The notes under the pieces: model-generated
The model's database searches: none
The model's input: the letters and a program-made list of their open reading frames with translations, nothing else
What the model was told of the DNA's origin: nothing
Origin: Alnus glutinosa
Taxonomy: Eukaryota; Streptophyta; Magnoliopsida; Fagales; Betulaceae
Assembly (NCBI RefSeq): GCF_958979055.1
Contig: NC_084888.1
Location: 3,800,001-3,864,000, forward strand
Reading direction: 5' to 3'
Length of the DNA stretch: 64,000 bases
Translations under genes and position numbers: made by a program
Shown: positions 10,736-22,221 of the stretch, in pieces
Layout of the letters: each line of letters begins with the position of its first letter
Numbering within the stretch: position 1 is the stretch's first letter

Positions 10736-11900
10736 ATGGAAAAGCTTCATTTCCCTTTCTTTCTTCTTCAAATCCTTTCTCTTCTACTTCTCTTATCGGC
10801 TCAAACTCTCCCAACTAAGTTTTTTGTAAAATGTGGGTCAACGTCCGACGTAAATGTCAGCGGTCGGAACTTCGTTGGCGACTTGAATGGTGGCTCGGGC
10901 CCCTACTCTATTATTGGACCAAGCTCTGCTGTTAGTGCCATCAATTCATCAACAAATACGTCTCTTTATCAAACAGCAAGAATTTTCAGAAAACCATCCT
11001 CTTCATGAGTTTGACATCAGTGATCATGGCATTTATTATGTTCGTCTCCATTTCTTCCCGTTTAAGTCCGGGAACACTAATCTGGCTAACGCCCTATTCG
11101 ATGTTTCTACTTCTAATTTTTCGCTGCTGTCAAACTTTGGTGTCAAAGAGAACAGTGGTTCACCAGCTGTGATTGAGGAGTTCTTACTCACAATCAATGA
11201 AAGCAAGTTCAGCATCTACTTTACTCCTCAGATAAACTCTTTTGCTTTCGTGAACGCCATAGAAGTCTTTCTAATCCCAGATAAGGACTTCGTCATGGAT
11301 GACTTTCCTGTGATTAATTCTGCTGGGAAAAATGAAATTTACGTTGGCGTACGATCTCAGGTTTTACGCACACTTCACATGGTCAATGTTGGAGGTCCAC
11401 AGAACACTGACATACTGTGGAGGACTTGGACACCGGATGATGGTCATATCCTTTACCCAGGGTCTGCCAAAACCTGTGATCCTTGCGATGGTGTGCCTAG
11501 GTATGATGTTCTTGGTGCAACTTTGTATAGTGCCTTGGATATTGTCTACAACAATTGCAAAGAATTGAGTTCAAATTCTTCTGTCATAACTTGGCGTTTT
11601 GATGTGGGTAAGACTGCCAGACACCTGCTTCAGATGCACTTCTGCGATATTGTTAGCACAAGGGCTGCTGTTGTCAAGTTTAATGCCTTAATTTATAGCA
11701 ATTTCAGTTAGATTATCTATCCTGACGATCCTTTTAACAAAGTTGAGCAGTTGTCAGCTCCATTTTACTGGGATTTTTTGGTTGATTCAGATGCTTTGGG
11801 ACTTATCACTGCTACCATAGGGCCTAGACAGGATTCTAAAAATAAAAATGCCTATCTGAATGGAATGGAGATTTTGGAGTTTTCGAAGGAATTGGTTTAA
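10736..11900 (+). pseudogene. Broken MLD2, unit A
   Basis: Homologous along its full length to MLD1 and MLD3, starting with MEKLHFPFFLLQ (signal peptide) and ending KNAYLNGMEILEFSKELV then TAA. Relative to MLD1 it lacks two bases after the PSSS codons near 11006-11008, which puts a TGA in frame. The +1 frame then continues normally from EFDISDHGIYY through the second malectin fold. There a Gln codon is replaced by TAG (11709-11711) about 63 residues before the true end. Both lesions also occur in the unit B copy, so the gene was already broken before the segmental duplication. Truncated products of 90 residues could still be translated, but I regard it as a pseudogene. Confidence 0.88.
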
Positions 11901-12867
11901 TTGGTTGATTAAGGAGATGATCATCTACCATATATAAACGCTGATTGTTTGGACACAAGAAATAATACAAGGTTCTACCAATTGAGGATGGATGGTCGTA
12001 GATATTAAAATCCAAATGATTTTAGATCTCCCACGTACATTTTTGTTGTATCTATTATCATAACACTCATGATTTCTTTATTGAGCACACCATTATTGTA
12101 ACCCAATTATTTACTAGATATGTTATTTAGTATAGTTTGGTATTTCTCCTATTTTTTCAGTTTGAAAATTAATCATTAGATCTGTAGAATTTGCAAAAAC
12201 CCACATATAGATCCTACAAATCCAATGATTAATTTTCAAAATGAGAGGATAAGAGAAGAATACAACAAACCATTTCTCATCATTTATATACAAGTCAATA
12301 GAATCAAAATGTAGCCATATTGGGCATGCACATTATAATGCAGGTAGACTGTAGACATAAGCCTCTAAGGCCAAATTACCTCAAATCTCTTGCTTTTTGC
12401 TTTTTTCTATTTATACTTTTTTTTTTTTTTTTCCTAAAGGGTATTACAACCACTTTCCTATAAATTTTCTTTTCTCTAATCCGCCACCACCACCACTCTA
12501 TCATATGCGCCGTTACATCCTGCATGTGCCTCTTTTAGGAAGTTGGTAGTCACGTGCACTATACGTGGTGTGTTTTTCATCCAAAATAACGAGAAGGCTT
12601 AATGGAATGACCATTTTTAAAGGAGTTGATAGTTTGAGGGCCAGAGTCCAAGCCTTAATAGTTCGGTGGGTCATTTGTAGAATGACTGGTAACTTGGGGA
12701 GCTAAATTGTAATTTTTCCAAGATATCAACATATATGTTGAAATTAATTTATAAATTTAAGGACTTGGCTTCGTAGAGAGGTTATTATTTTTATAATTTG
12801 ACATTAAAAATAAATTTTTCCTAGGCCATCCGAAATGAAAAATTTTATTTGTTAATGTTTAAATTTA
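11901..12867. other. Spacer after broken MLD2
   Basis: Non-coding, matched at 34336-35339 in unit B. It contains a short imperfect inverted repeat around 12165-12245 (AAAATTAATCATTAGATCTG and its complement). No gene recognised. Confidence 0.5.
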
Positions 12868-13103
12868 GGGTTAAAAACATATTTAGTACCGTGATTTAAA
12901 AACTTTATTTTTTTACCTCAGTTTCATTTTGCTTCACAGATGGTACCTGAGTTTTGGGAAAAGATTGACTTGGTATCTCTGTCTATTTTTTAGTCCAAAT
13001 GTTAATGGACTTTTGGTGTCAACCAATTAGGGTTGACACGTAGCACAATATAAAAAAAATAAAAAAAAATCTTTAAAAATTAATTAAAAAATTAAAAAAA
13101 AAA

Positions 13104-13732
13104 GGTTAAAGACATATTTGATACTTGTGGTTGAAAAATTTTATTTTTTGGTACCTTAGTTTTATTTAGCTTCACAGATGGTACCTAAGTTTGGGAAAAA
13201 GACTGACTTGATACTTCAGTCTATTTTTCCGTCCAAATTTTAACGGACCACCACGTGTCAACCAATGAGGGTGGACACGTGGCAAAATATAAAAAGAAAT
13301 AGATTAAAAAAATTAAAAAATTAATTTTTAAAAAATAGGTGGTTTGGCCACCCCCAAGGGCCAAAAAGAAAAAGAGAAAAAAAGAAAAGAAAAGGAAAAT
13401 GAGTTTTGGCCCTTGGGGGTGGCCGAACCACCCTCGTGGCCCATGGGGGTGGTTCGGCCACCCCAGGCCAACTAAGGGGATGACCCTTTTTTTAAAAAAA
13501 GTTTTTAATATATTTTTTTAAAGTTTTATTAATTTTAATATTTTAATATTTTAATATTTTATTTCTTTTTATATTGTGCCATGTGTCAACCCTCATTGGT
13601 TGAGACGTGGTAGTCTGTTAAAATTTAGACGGAAAAATAGATGGAGGTATCAAGTCAGTCTGTGAAACGAAATGAAACTGAGGTAAAAAAAAATTAAGTT
13701 TTAAAAGACATGTACCAAATATATCTTTAACC
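13104..13732. mobile_element. Inner Mutator-like foldback element
   Basis: Its ends GGTTAAAGACATATTTGATAC and TACCAAATATATCTTTAACC are inverted and are a diverged version of the outer element's ends. It inserted near the middle of the 12868-15097 element. Its core holds palindromic GGTGGTTTGGCCACCCCC / GGGGGTGGCCGAACCACCC blocks (13338-13470). A short open frame over this core (13339-13521) is low-complexity and not called. Unit B copy: 35570-36192. Confidence 0.65.
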
Positions 13733-13822
13733 ATTTTTTTTAAAAAAGTTTTATTAATTTTAATTTTTTAATTAATTTTTAAAGATTTTTTATTTTTTAT
13801 TTTTTATATTGTCCCACGTGCA

Positions 13823-14132
13823 CAAGGGTGGAGGGAGGGGGGGTTTAGAGGGGTCAAATGCCTCCTTTCTTGAAGTCTTTGAATTATTTTTTTTGAAAGT
13901 CCTAATTGACCCCCTAAAAAACACATCAATGGATAAATATTTTTTTTAGATGATTGAACTTTATGAATCACACCAGTAAACAGCTGCTGCCACAAGTTGA
14001 AGAAGGTAGGTTGAAGACGACATTTTTTACTTTTGATAAAACGCACCGTTTTGTTTAAAATAAAACGTTTGTTTGGAGGACCGAGGACACGTTTATAACG
14101 AAGTAATGAGACTTGAAAGGACACGTCTTATC

Positions 14133-14175
<43 letters not shown>

Positions 14176-14912
14176 AAAAAGAAAAAGGACATATATGAAA
14201 GAAGATCTCCAGCTTTTCATACCTTTTTTATTATTTTTTTTTTTAAGAGAAGCTTTTCATATTTTTGGTCTAAAGTAATGAGACACGTCTATAATTCAAT
14301 GAATTAACCTTTCTTTCTTTTTCTTTTTTTTCTTTTTTTTTTTTTAAAAAGAAAAAAAAAGAAAAAAAGAAAAAAAACACTTGGCCTTTTAGCTTAGCCA
14401 ACTTCTTATTAGAATATGTTCATAGGAGTCATGATACCTATTTATGTAAAAAAAAAAAAAAATAAAAAAAAAATTAAAACTTAACTTAGCCTACTTTTCT
14501 TAGGTAGTATATATATATTATAACATTATTTGTAATCCCGAGTGCCATATTTGCGATTCATCATTGTTATTCTTAAAAGTTGTTGTTCAAGTTTCAACAA
14601 TTTTACAATTTAAAATTTGTGATTTCTTCATACAATATTACTTTTTAGTTGAAGTCTTTAACAATTCAAATAAATTGATTCACTATTTTGTTTTAGAGCT
14701 TGAGAGGTATGTAATTAAACTTTTATATTGATTAAGCTTTTATATTTAAATTGTTCTTTGAAATTAATTGTTTATATATATTACATATTTTAATTGTATG
14801 ACATATAAATGAACACCCGGTGTGACAAAATAAATTGTAAGTTACATTATAAATGATAATTAAATTTTGTTGAATTATTTATTTATTGTGTTAGTTCCTG
14901 GCTCCGCCACTG
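13823..14912. mobile_element. hAT-type non-autonomous element, about 1.1 kb
   Basis: The right end is CCTGGCTCCGCCACTG. The left end is CAAGGGTGGAGGGAGG here and CAGGG...GGGGCGGAGGGAG in unit B, an imperfect inverted match. The 8-bp flanks are CACGTGCA (13815-13822) and CACATGCA (14913-14920); in unit B both flanks are CACGTGCA, exactly duplicated. It sits inside the Mutator-like MITE. No transposase frame is seen. Poly-A/T tracts fill 14130-14380. Confidence 0.7.
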
Positions 14913-15106
14913 CACATGCATGTCAATTCTCATTGGTTGACACGTGGCAGTCCATTGAAATTTAGCCAAAAAAATAGACGGAGATAACAAGTCTATCTTT
15001 TCTAAAAAATCCAGGTATTATTTGTGAATTGAAATGAAACTGAGATATCAAAAAAATAAAATTTTTAAAACATAGGTGCTAAATATGTCTTCAACCCTTA
15101 AATTTA

Positions 15107-15969
15107 CTAGTCTTATTAATAAAGTTATTTAGTAAATTCATGCATGATGCAACTTCCACCCAAAGGAAGATTAGAATTTACCATTTAAATTAACATTGGT
15201 TAATTAAAATAAGGTAATTTCAAAGTATTTCTTGGTACTGCTATTCCTAATGCTTTAATTGTTAGTATTTTTATATTCCAATTCCAATGCTTGATGGTAA
15301 TAACATTTTTTTGCCTTGTATACAGATGTTGACACAAAGTGAAGTCACGTGAATTAAAAAGCTTTGTTTCAGAGACTGGAGGAAAAAATGTTGAAAATGA
15401 TGATTTTTTTTTTTTTTGGGGTATTTATGTGGACTCTATTAAAGAAAAGCAAACCAACAAAACCTTAAAAAAAAAAAAAAAAAAAAAGATGAAAAAGATT
15501 CTTGAGAATATTCCTGCTATGTGGTTGGAGATATGTTAGAATATCTATATGATTTTTTTTTTTTATTTGGTTATTTTTGTGCTGATTTGACATTTTTTTC
15601 TTAAGTAAAAAAATCTATAACTTGTAACCGGTTTTTTTTTTTTTTTTTTCTCTGCCAAGTCAATACAAAAAGATTAAAAAATAATCCATAATAATAGATG
15701 CCATAGCATTTCTCTTATCTCTTAGTGTAAACAATTATCTTCTCGTTTGCCTTTTCCCTTTCAGTGGTCGAGAAGTCTCCGCCAGATTAAGACGCGTTGA
15801 CCACGTCAACTGATGTAGGTCCTTGCGCATGTTTCTCCTCTATCACTGGCTCAATCTATGCAAAAGCCGTTAAAGATCGAACTGGCGCATGTTCAAAATT
15901 CCGGACGTCACATTCAACAACAACCGTAAGTTCTTCTATATTTTTAAAGTCGGATGCTTAGCTTGTTTA
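15107..15969. other. Upstream region of MLD3, unit A
   Basis: No coding feature is supported. It holds several poly-A/T runs (15406-15418, 15468-15487, 15632-15649). From 15650 it contains the CTCTGCCAAGTCAATACAAA segment that reappears at the LINE junction at 46560 but is missing upstream of the unit B MLD3 copy. A conserved block (15765-15930) shared with the other MLD leaders follows. Confidence 0.5.
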
Positions 15970-15979
15970 CTATAAATAT
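15970..15979 (+). promoter_or_regulatory. Putative TATA box of MLD3
   Basis: CTATAAATAT lies about 60 bp before the ATG and is preserved at 40040-40049 and 46883-46892. In the MLD1 and MLD2 leaders the aligned position reads CCGTAAGTATAC, which is not a TATA box. The close spacing would imply a short leader. Confidence 0.5.
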
Positions 15980-16030
15980 TGTCATCCACATTACTTCCCT
16001 CGCATAGCAATTCCTACCAATTAATTTCCC

Positions 16031-17191
16031 ATGGAAAAGCTTCATTTTCTCATGCTTCTCTTGCCTTTCTTTCTCCTCCATTTCCTTTCTCTTCTGCTGC
16101 TCTCATCAGCTGATAACACCCTACCAACTAAGTATTTCATCAATTGTGGGTCCAAGTCCAACATTATTGTTGGCGGTCGGAACTTCGTCGGTGACTTGAA
16201 TTCTGGCTCCTTCTCTGTTGGACCAAGCTCTACTGTTAGTGCCATCAATTCATCAACAGATACCTCCCTTTATCAAACAGCAAGAGTTTTCACAAACCCA
16301 TCTTCGTATGAGTTTGATATCACCGATCATGGCATTTATTATGTTCGTCTCCATTTCTTCCCGTTCACGTCCGGGAGTACTAATCTGGCCGATGCCCAAT
16401 TCGATGTTTCAAGTTCTAGTTTTTCGCTGCTGTCAAACTACGGTATTAAAGAAAATAGTAATTTACCTGTGATTGAGGAGTTCTTACTCACAATCAACGG
16501 AAGCAAGTTCGACATCCACTTTTCTCCCCACAGAAACTCTTTTGCTTTTGTGAGTGCCATAGAAGTCTTTCTAATCCCAGATAAAGACTTCGTCATGGAC
16601 GATTTTCCTCTAGTTACTGCTGCTGGGAGTAGTGAAACTTACGTTGGCGTACGATCTCAGTTCTTACGCACAATTCACAGGGTCAATGTTGGAGGTCCAC
16701 AGAACAATGACACACTCTGGAGGAATTGGATACCAGATGATGGTTATCTACTTTCTCAAGGATCCGCAAAAACCTGCGTCCCTTATAAGGGCGAGCTTAC
16801 GTATGATGTTCTTGGAGCAACTTTGTACAGTGCCTCAGATGTTGTTTACAGGACTTGCAAAGAATTAAATTCAAATTCGTCCAACATAACTTGGCGTTTT
16901 GGTGTAAACAAGAACACCAGACACCTGGTGAGGCTGCACTTCTGCGATATTGTTAGCGCAGAGGATGCTTTTGTGAGGTTCGATCTCTCTATTTATAGCA
17001 AATTCAGTCAGATGATCTACCCTGACGATGCTAACGGAATCGAGCAGTTGGCAGCTCCATTTTACTATGATTTTGTGGTTGATTCAGATGATTCGGGAGT
17101 TATGAATATTAGTGTAGGGCCTAGGCAGGATTCGAAAAATAAAAATGCCTATCTGAATGGGCTGGAGATTTTGGAGTTTGCAAAGAAATGA
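16031..17191 (+). CDS. MLD3: secreted malectin-like domain protein, unit A
   Basis: An intact single-exon frame of 386 residues, the same family as MLD1 but clearly diverged. It has a signal peptide (residues 1-27, SSADN at the cleavage region), a first malectin fold (about 34-200, YFINCGS to EVFLIPD) and a second fold (about 221-380, VNVGGPQNNDTLW to AYLNGLEILE). The stop follows FAKK, with no membrane or kinase portion. Four cysteines are present. A TATA-like box lies 60 bp upstream. It differs from the unit B copy at a few residues, for example NLADAQ versus NLANAQ and SNYGIKENSNLP versus SNFGVKENSNSP. As a CrRLK1L ectodomain without a kinase it is probably secreted to the wall. The ligand is unknown. 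Confidence 0.9.
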   Translation: MEKLHFLMLLLPFFLLHFLSLLLLSSADNTLPTKYFINCGSKSNIIVGGRNFVGDLNSGSFSVGPSSTVSAINSSTDTSLYQTARVFTNPSSYEFDITDHGIYYVRLHFFPFTSGSTNLADAQFDVSSSSFSLLSNYGIKENSNLPVIEEFLLTINGSKFDIHFSPHRNSFAFVSAIEVFLIPDKDFVMDDFPLVTAAGSSETYVGVRSQFLRTIHRVNVGGPQNNDTLWRNWIPDDGYLLSQGSAKTCVPYKGELTYDVLGATLYSASDVVYRTCKELNSNSSNITWRFGVNKNTRHLVRLHFCDIVSAEDAFVRFDLSIYSKFSQMIYPDDANGIEQLAAPFYYDFVVDSDDSGVMNISVGPRQDSKNKNAYLNGLEILEFAKK

Positions 17192-18424
17192 ATATGAATA
17201 GAGTTTTCTCCAAAGACGTACAGGATGAATGGTTCCAGATAATCTCGTCAACTGTTTGGGTAGTAACATGTGGAGTACTTTTAGTTTCCCTGTAACTGTT
17301 AGGATGTTTCTCTATGCTTTTGTTTGTCTTTTCACTATTTAAGTTTCTGTTTTTAATTGTTTACTATTAAGCCCCGCTTCTTCTTTTTTTTTTTTTTTTT
17401 TCTTTCTTTTTTTGGGTAAAATATTTTATGTCGAGAAATGTTTTAGTTTATGGAAAATTAAATGCCTATTTTCCATTGTTTATTTGTCATCCTAAAAATG
17501 GTTGGTAATATTTTTTTTTAGTGTTTGATTGGTATGAAAAATTGCTAAATATTTCTTATATTTTCATCTAATATGAGGAATTACGAGAAAGGGATAGGCA
17601 ACGAAGAGGAGCTGCGAAGGAAGAGTGTGTAAAAATAAAATGCTTTCATTGGTTAGATTAAAATCAAGTGCAATTACATATCCATATTACTTGCAATTTA
17701 GATAGACGATTGTGAAAGGTTTCTTGTAATTAAAACCTACCTACCCAAGTAGGTGTTTTAGTAATCTGAGACCTGCTTGAATAACTAGGCCCCATAAGAA
17801 GCCCTCTCAATAATTGTTTTAGAGAGAGCGGCATAAAATAGTTTACACTGATAAGAAACGTAAATTATTTTACACCTCGTAAATATTATTTTTCTTGATT
17901 AACTAAAAATATTTTCAAATTCTTTAATGTTTTATATCAGGCCAAACACTAAAGAAATATATATATATATATATATACACTTCGAAAAACAAAAACAAAT
18001 AGTGTGACTGAGGCATGAGAGACACATTGCATCATGTCTTCTTATAAAAGGACGGAGGGTGGAGTCACGGATTTCAATATGCTAGCATATATGGTCCATG
18101 GAGAGGAAGTAATCAAAATGGTATATTCATTTTGATTAATTCTTTTGGGGTAATACGGTAAATATGGTTAATGTATCCTGACTTACGACAAAATGATAAT
18201 AATCATAATACAGTCAACCTAATAAATCAGCTTGGGATAGTTCATGAGAAGTTATACATGTTTCGAGTTAATTAGCTTCACGATTCCGCTTGAGTTTAAT
18301 TCGCTGCGGCAAGCGAGCAACAAAATACAGCTAAATTATGTTTATTAATCAATGCATACATAAATGAAGATTTGTTTTAATCATATAGAAATAATTTATA
18401 GTAATGCTAAAAGAAGGATTAGAG
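17192..18424. other. MLD3 downstream spacer
   Basis: Non-coding, AT-rich, and conserved after all three MLD3 copies. It includes a short (TA)n at 17958-17975. No gene recognised. Confidence 0.55.
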
Positions 18425-18555
18425 TCTTATTTATGTCCTCCTAAATGTCACGTGGCCTTAAAATTACTATTAGATCAAAATCTAATAATGATCATCTCAA
18501 ATTTAATGGTGATTATTATAAAAGTCACATAACATTTGAAATGACATAAGGAGAT
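18425..18555. mobile_element. Foldback MITE-like element, about 130 bp
   Basis: Arms around TTATTTATGTCCTCCTAAAT and its imperfect complement (ATTTGAAATGACATAAGGAG) flank a core with ATCAAAATCTAATAATGATC. It is present at about 42648-42775 and 49268-49395, so it predates all the duplications. Confidence 0.5.
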
Positions 18556-19177
18556 GTAACACCCCAATCTCACAACGGGTATAAAGAGCATATATTTCTC
18601 TATATAACATTTACATGAATATCTGCCAAAAAGAATTCTCACAGATTAACCAGATATAACATCTATAATCTTTAATATGTATTATAATTCATCTATGTAG
18701 TCATCCAAAAATTCTATAGATCCTAATAAAATTATAAGATATTCAAGCCTATTACTTCAAAATCTTTCAACAAATCACTACAGTTCATCATAATAATATC
18801 AATTATCTCTTAATGATCATACTATTTACATACTTGCTGCTATCAACATATAAATTTAGTAATAATACATCATAATTAAACCGCGCGAGGTTTCCCAAAC
18901 TAATGTTTAACCAACTATACTTCATAAGATACGTCTAAGATTCTCAATTGTTCTTCGGTACGGCTAATATCAAGAGTCTTTGATATCTTTAAAAAAAATA
19001 TAAATAAAATATAATTAGCAACCTCAGTAAATAGAAATAACTCGATGTCAAGATGTTTACCAGTTTGAAATGATGTACAAAAACTTACTAATTCTCAATA
19101 TTTTCCAAATCAAGATATGAAAATATTTCATTTATAGCATTCAATAACTATGAGAATAATTTGTGCACATGAGTAAC
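18556..19177 (-). mobile_element. LTR relic (Ty3-like), unit A portion
   Basis: It begins TGTAACACCCCAATCTCACA on the + strand. Read on the reverse strand this is a typical LTR 3' end (...GGGTGTTACA). It also contains the AGCAACCTCAGTAAATAGAA motif usual in long plant Ty3 LTRs. Fuller counterparts lie at 42777-44339 and 49397-50955. This is an old, coding-free fossil, here interrupted by the younger LTR element at 19178. Confidence 0.5.
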
Positions 19178-20762
19178 TGATGTGGTCTTTTGTTTACCAA
19201 AATATATCAATAATAAATAACCACTCGTAATAGGACGAATCCTTGTAGGATAAGGCTATAGAGAGTGTGTCGAACCTCAAGGACTGCGTAGGTATTATTA
19301 TCAAGCTTTTCGAGATTAAATATAACTTAATTTAAAAGATTTTTGATTTTTGTTTTCTTAAAATAAATGCATAAAAGTAAAAGACATAAAATTAAAGATA
19401 ATATGGATGAGATAAAGAATAGGGGATTGATTTCACCACTCACCGCATAACAATGGTCAATCGTAAATTAATAAGAAAAATTCATACTATGCATGATAAA
19501 GGGCTCGTCTCACTCGAGTAGTTAAGAAATTACCTCTAAAGAATAAGTATAATCTATCTTCGGTTGGCACGAATCGTCCACCTAACCACTAAGATGCGGT
19601 ACGACTCGTCTTCCCTAGGCATGGACTATCTACGTCTTTAATAGGATATACACACAATCAATGGAATAGTATAACCTATCTTCGGTTGGCACGGACTGTC
19701 TACCTAAATTACACTAAACTAGGGTGTAGTACAATCCGTCTTTCCTAGGCATGGTCTATCTAATCCTTTTGATCATATATCAATTAAAACTGTTGTATAA
19801 CAATCATTCACATAATCACAGAAAATATGAAGGATTGAGTTCAATCAATATAAAAGACTTTCTAAGACAAGATAAGAAATTCATAATGATTGAATATAAA
19901 CATTAAAATCAATTCTCACAGTTATACAACCATCATGAATAGAGAAAATCTCAAACTAAAATACAATTAAACCATTGTTACTTGGAAAGGGCTACATCAA
20001 CACCCTATTAGGAATTTAACCGCTCATCGTAGTGCTGGGATGGCCTCCTGCCATGGTATTCTCCTCTTCAACTTGTTAGGCCTCCAAGAAGAATTTCTGT
20101 CTAAAGCTAAGCACAAGCCTAAGCACCAAGCACCAAGCACACCTTCTCTTGAAGCTTAGGGGGTCTATTTATAGGGAGCACACAAGTCCTAGAAGCCATT
20201 AGAATTCCATAAAAATCGTTCTTGAGTCTTCTTGTCCAAGTAGAAGATTGAAACTTTAATCCAAGTAGGAAAAGGATTTCAAATTCGGCCAGGATTACGG
20301 TCTTTTATTGCGAGGCGATTTTAGCATAGTAAATGTTCGAATCAGAGAAAAGCTATTTCTGACATATTTGTTTAATATTTTATTAGCTTTCCAACGCCAC
20401 CAATTTCATTGCAATCCGATATCTGACGAAAAATTTATGATCCAAACACTGAGACATATGCAGAATCCAAATTTGAATCCAATCCGATTTTGACTCTTAA
20501 TAGAGAAATTCCGATTTAATCCTTCACTTGATTTGATTAAACCGAACCACATCATATAAGTATTCTATTATGATTGGTTAAGCTTAAACATATCTTCTAG
20601 GTCTTCTCAAAGTGTGCTTTAAGCCCAAAATTAATGGAATTAATTGTGTCTTTATTTAAAACCTGAAAACATTAAAACAACACAAAATCAAACAAATAAC
20701 AATGCTAAGGAATTAACATATATAAGTTAAGGGGCTTGAATGTGTAACATTCAACGCTTATC
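19178..20762 (-). repeat. Left LTR (3' LTR in element orientation)
   Basis: Starts TGATGTGG and ends CGCTTATCA on the + strand, giving TG...CA termini. It is followed at once by the polypurine tract complement (20763-20775). Its first kilobase matches the right repeat closely. Confidence 0.8.
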
Positions 20763-20777
20763 ACACCCCCAAACTTA
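20763..20777 (-). promoter_or_regulatory. Polypurine tract
   Basis: CACCCCCAAACTTAC on + gives a purine-rich AAGTTTGGGGGTG on the reverse strand, directly inside the left LTR. This is the usual site for plus-strand priming. Confidence 0.65.
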
Positions 20778-22221
20778 CATATTGCTAGTCCCTTAGCAAT
20801 ACAAAACAAGAAATAAAACTGAAAAACAACAGAATAAATCCTTCTTTCATGGGATGTACGATTGCATTTAGCGTATGCAACAAGCCTTTTAAACCCCTAG
20901 GATTCCCTAGTGGACGAGTGAAGTCTCGTGAGGGTTTGCCAGAATTGATACCCACAAACAATTTTCCTACCATGTTATCCCCAAGAATGCAGCATCATAA
21001 AAATAATGGTTCTCATTCATTAGCAAGCTTAACAAAATAAACTTCATCTTCACAATTTCAGGGAACAAAAAATTAAGTTACTAACATGGCATTATGAGAT
21101 ATCACAAGATTCAACTAGTGTAAAGTAAACTTAACACATAGTCACGAGGTTTCAAAACTAATCTCAATCATGAATGGTTCAACACTCAAAATTCGTTGGA
21201 CTCCCCATTAGATAAAACAACCAAGGCATATATATATTTTATTATTTTTATATATGCAGGCTGTGCAATGCTTAGCTCCCTTAAGCTTTCTAATTGACCC
21301 ATATAACAAGTGTTAGGTCAATGACTCCCAAACCAGATGGTTTTAGGGCATTAGGTGTAAAACACCCTAAAGACTTACTAACTCAAGTCAAAAAGGCTAC
21401 GGAGCTAAACTTAGCCATTTTAAACAAACTTCCACCTTTTGACGCGAATACTCAATGCTTAATGAGGCAAGAGATCCGGTTACTTAGCGAAAAGCTCAAA
21501 GTGATCAATATTATTCTCTTTTATATTTTTTTCTTTTTTCTTTTTTTTCTTTTTTTTTTTCTTTACTTTACTTTTTTTATTTTTTTATGCCAAGGTTATT
21601 CCTCCAATAAGTTACCCACTTGCATCTAAGATATTGATAATAGACATAACTGATTTCAAATTTCATACCCCACAGACTACGTGCTAGTGTGTTTGTGAGA
21701 ATCAAATTGAAACAAGTAATATCTCATGCTGCCAAAGAAAATAACAAAAGTTCTTAATTCCCTAGTCAAGTGATCATGTGTTCATCATGTTAAGCTCACC
21801 AATGAAATACGAATCAGAATTCAAAATCAACAGCATGCTCAAGAATAACATAGCAAAATATTGGACAGTGTTTCGTTCTTCCATACCCCCCAAACTTGAA
21901 TCACACATGTCCCCAATGTGTGTATAAAACTAAACATAACAATAAGAGGATAGGAATACCTGAATGAGCAGATGCGGGGCATATCATACCCCCAGACTTG
22001 ATTGCAAAAACACATGTCCTGAAAAAGAGAGTGATACTCCAACCAAATACTAGTAAAGTGCAACACATTGTTGTAAAAATATAACCTAAGAATGAAGCAA
22101 CAATGGAGAAGATAAACCTGGAAGGAGATCATGTACCCTGGCCTGATAGAGGACTCGAGCGTACAGGGCCTGTGCTCGAACCAATGAAGCTTACTCATTT
22201 AGTCAAAATATGTGGAATCCA
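20778..22221. other. Retroelement interior without recognisable genes
   Basis: Leader-like or untranslated interior of the LTR element. A 111-residue frame at 21294-21629 on + runs into a poly-T/C tract and resembles no known domain. A reverse-strand frame at 21839-22198 is likewise unrecognised. Confidence 0.45.

Larger units (their letters stand above)
12868..15097. mobile_element. Mutator-like MITE carrying nested insertions
   Basis: The outer ends are inverted (GGGTTAAAAACATATTTAGTAC at left, GGTGCTAAATATGTCTTCAACCC at right), with long arms that also share CACGTGTCAACC-like segments. A 9-bp direct repeat TTAAATTTA flanks the block (12859-12867 and 15098-15106), the size made by Mutator-type transposases. 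Inside lie a second related inverted-repeat element (13104-13732) and a hAT-type element (13823-14912), so the ancestral MITE was only about 500 bp. The unit B counterpart is 35340-39175. No transposase frame is present. Confidence 0.8.
2671..19177. repeat. Segmental duplication, unit A
   Basis: Collinear with unit B at 27537-44339. Homology begins abruptly at ATATCTGATACC (2671 versus 27537) and runs through MLD1, broken MLD2 and MLD3 to 19177, where an LTR element interrupts it. The matching unit B sequence continues unbroken past about 43432. Unit A alone carries the hAT MITE (4736-4923) and the Helitron (7362-9629). It lacks unit B's CACTA element and 154-bp MITE. The repeat offset is 24,866 bp. 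Confidence 0.92.

Noticed and set aside
10887-11010. Upstream part of the 274-residue frame over MLD2 as a separate gene start
   Set aside because: These first codons are an out-of-frame reading of the signal-proximal MLD region. The real similarity begins only after the two-base loss.
21294-21629. 111-residue forward frame inside the LTR element
   Set aside because: Opposite strand to the element, ends in a poly-T/C tract, and has no domain.
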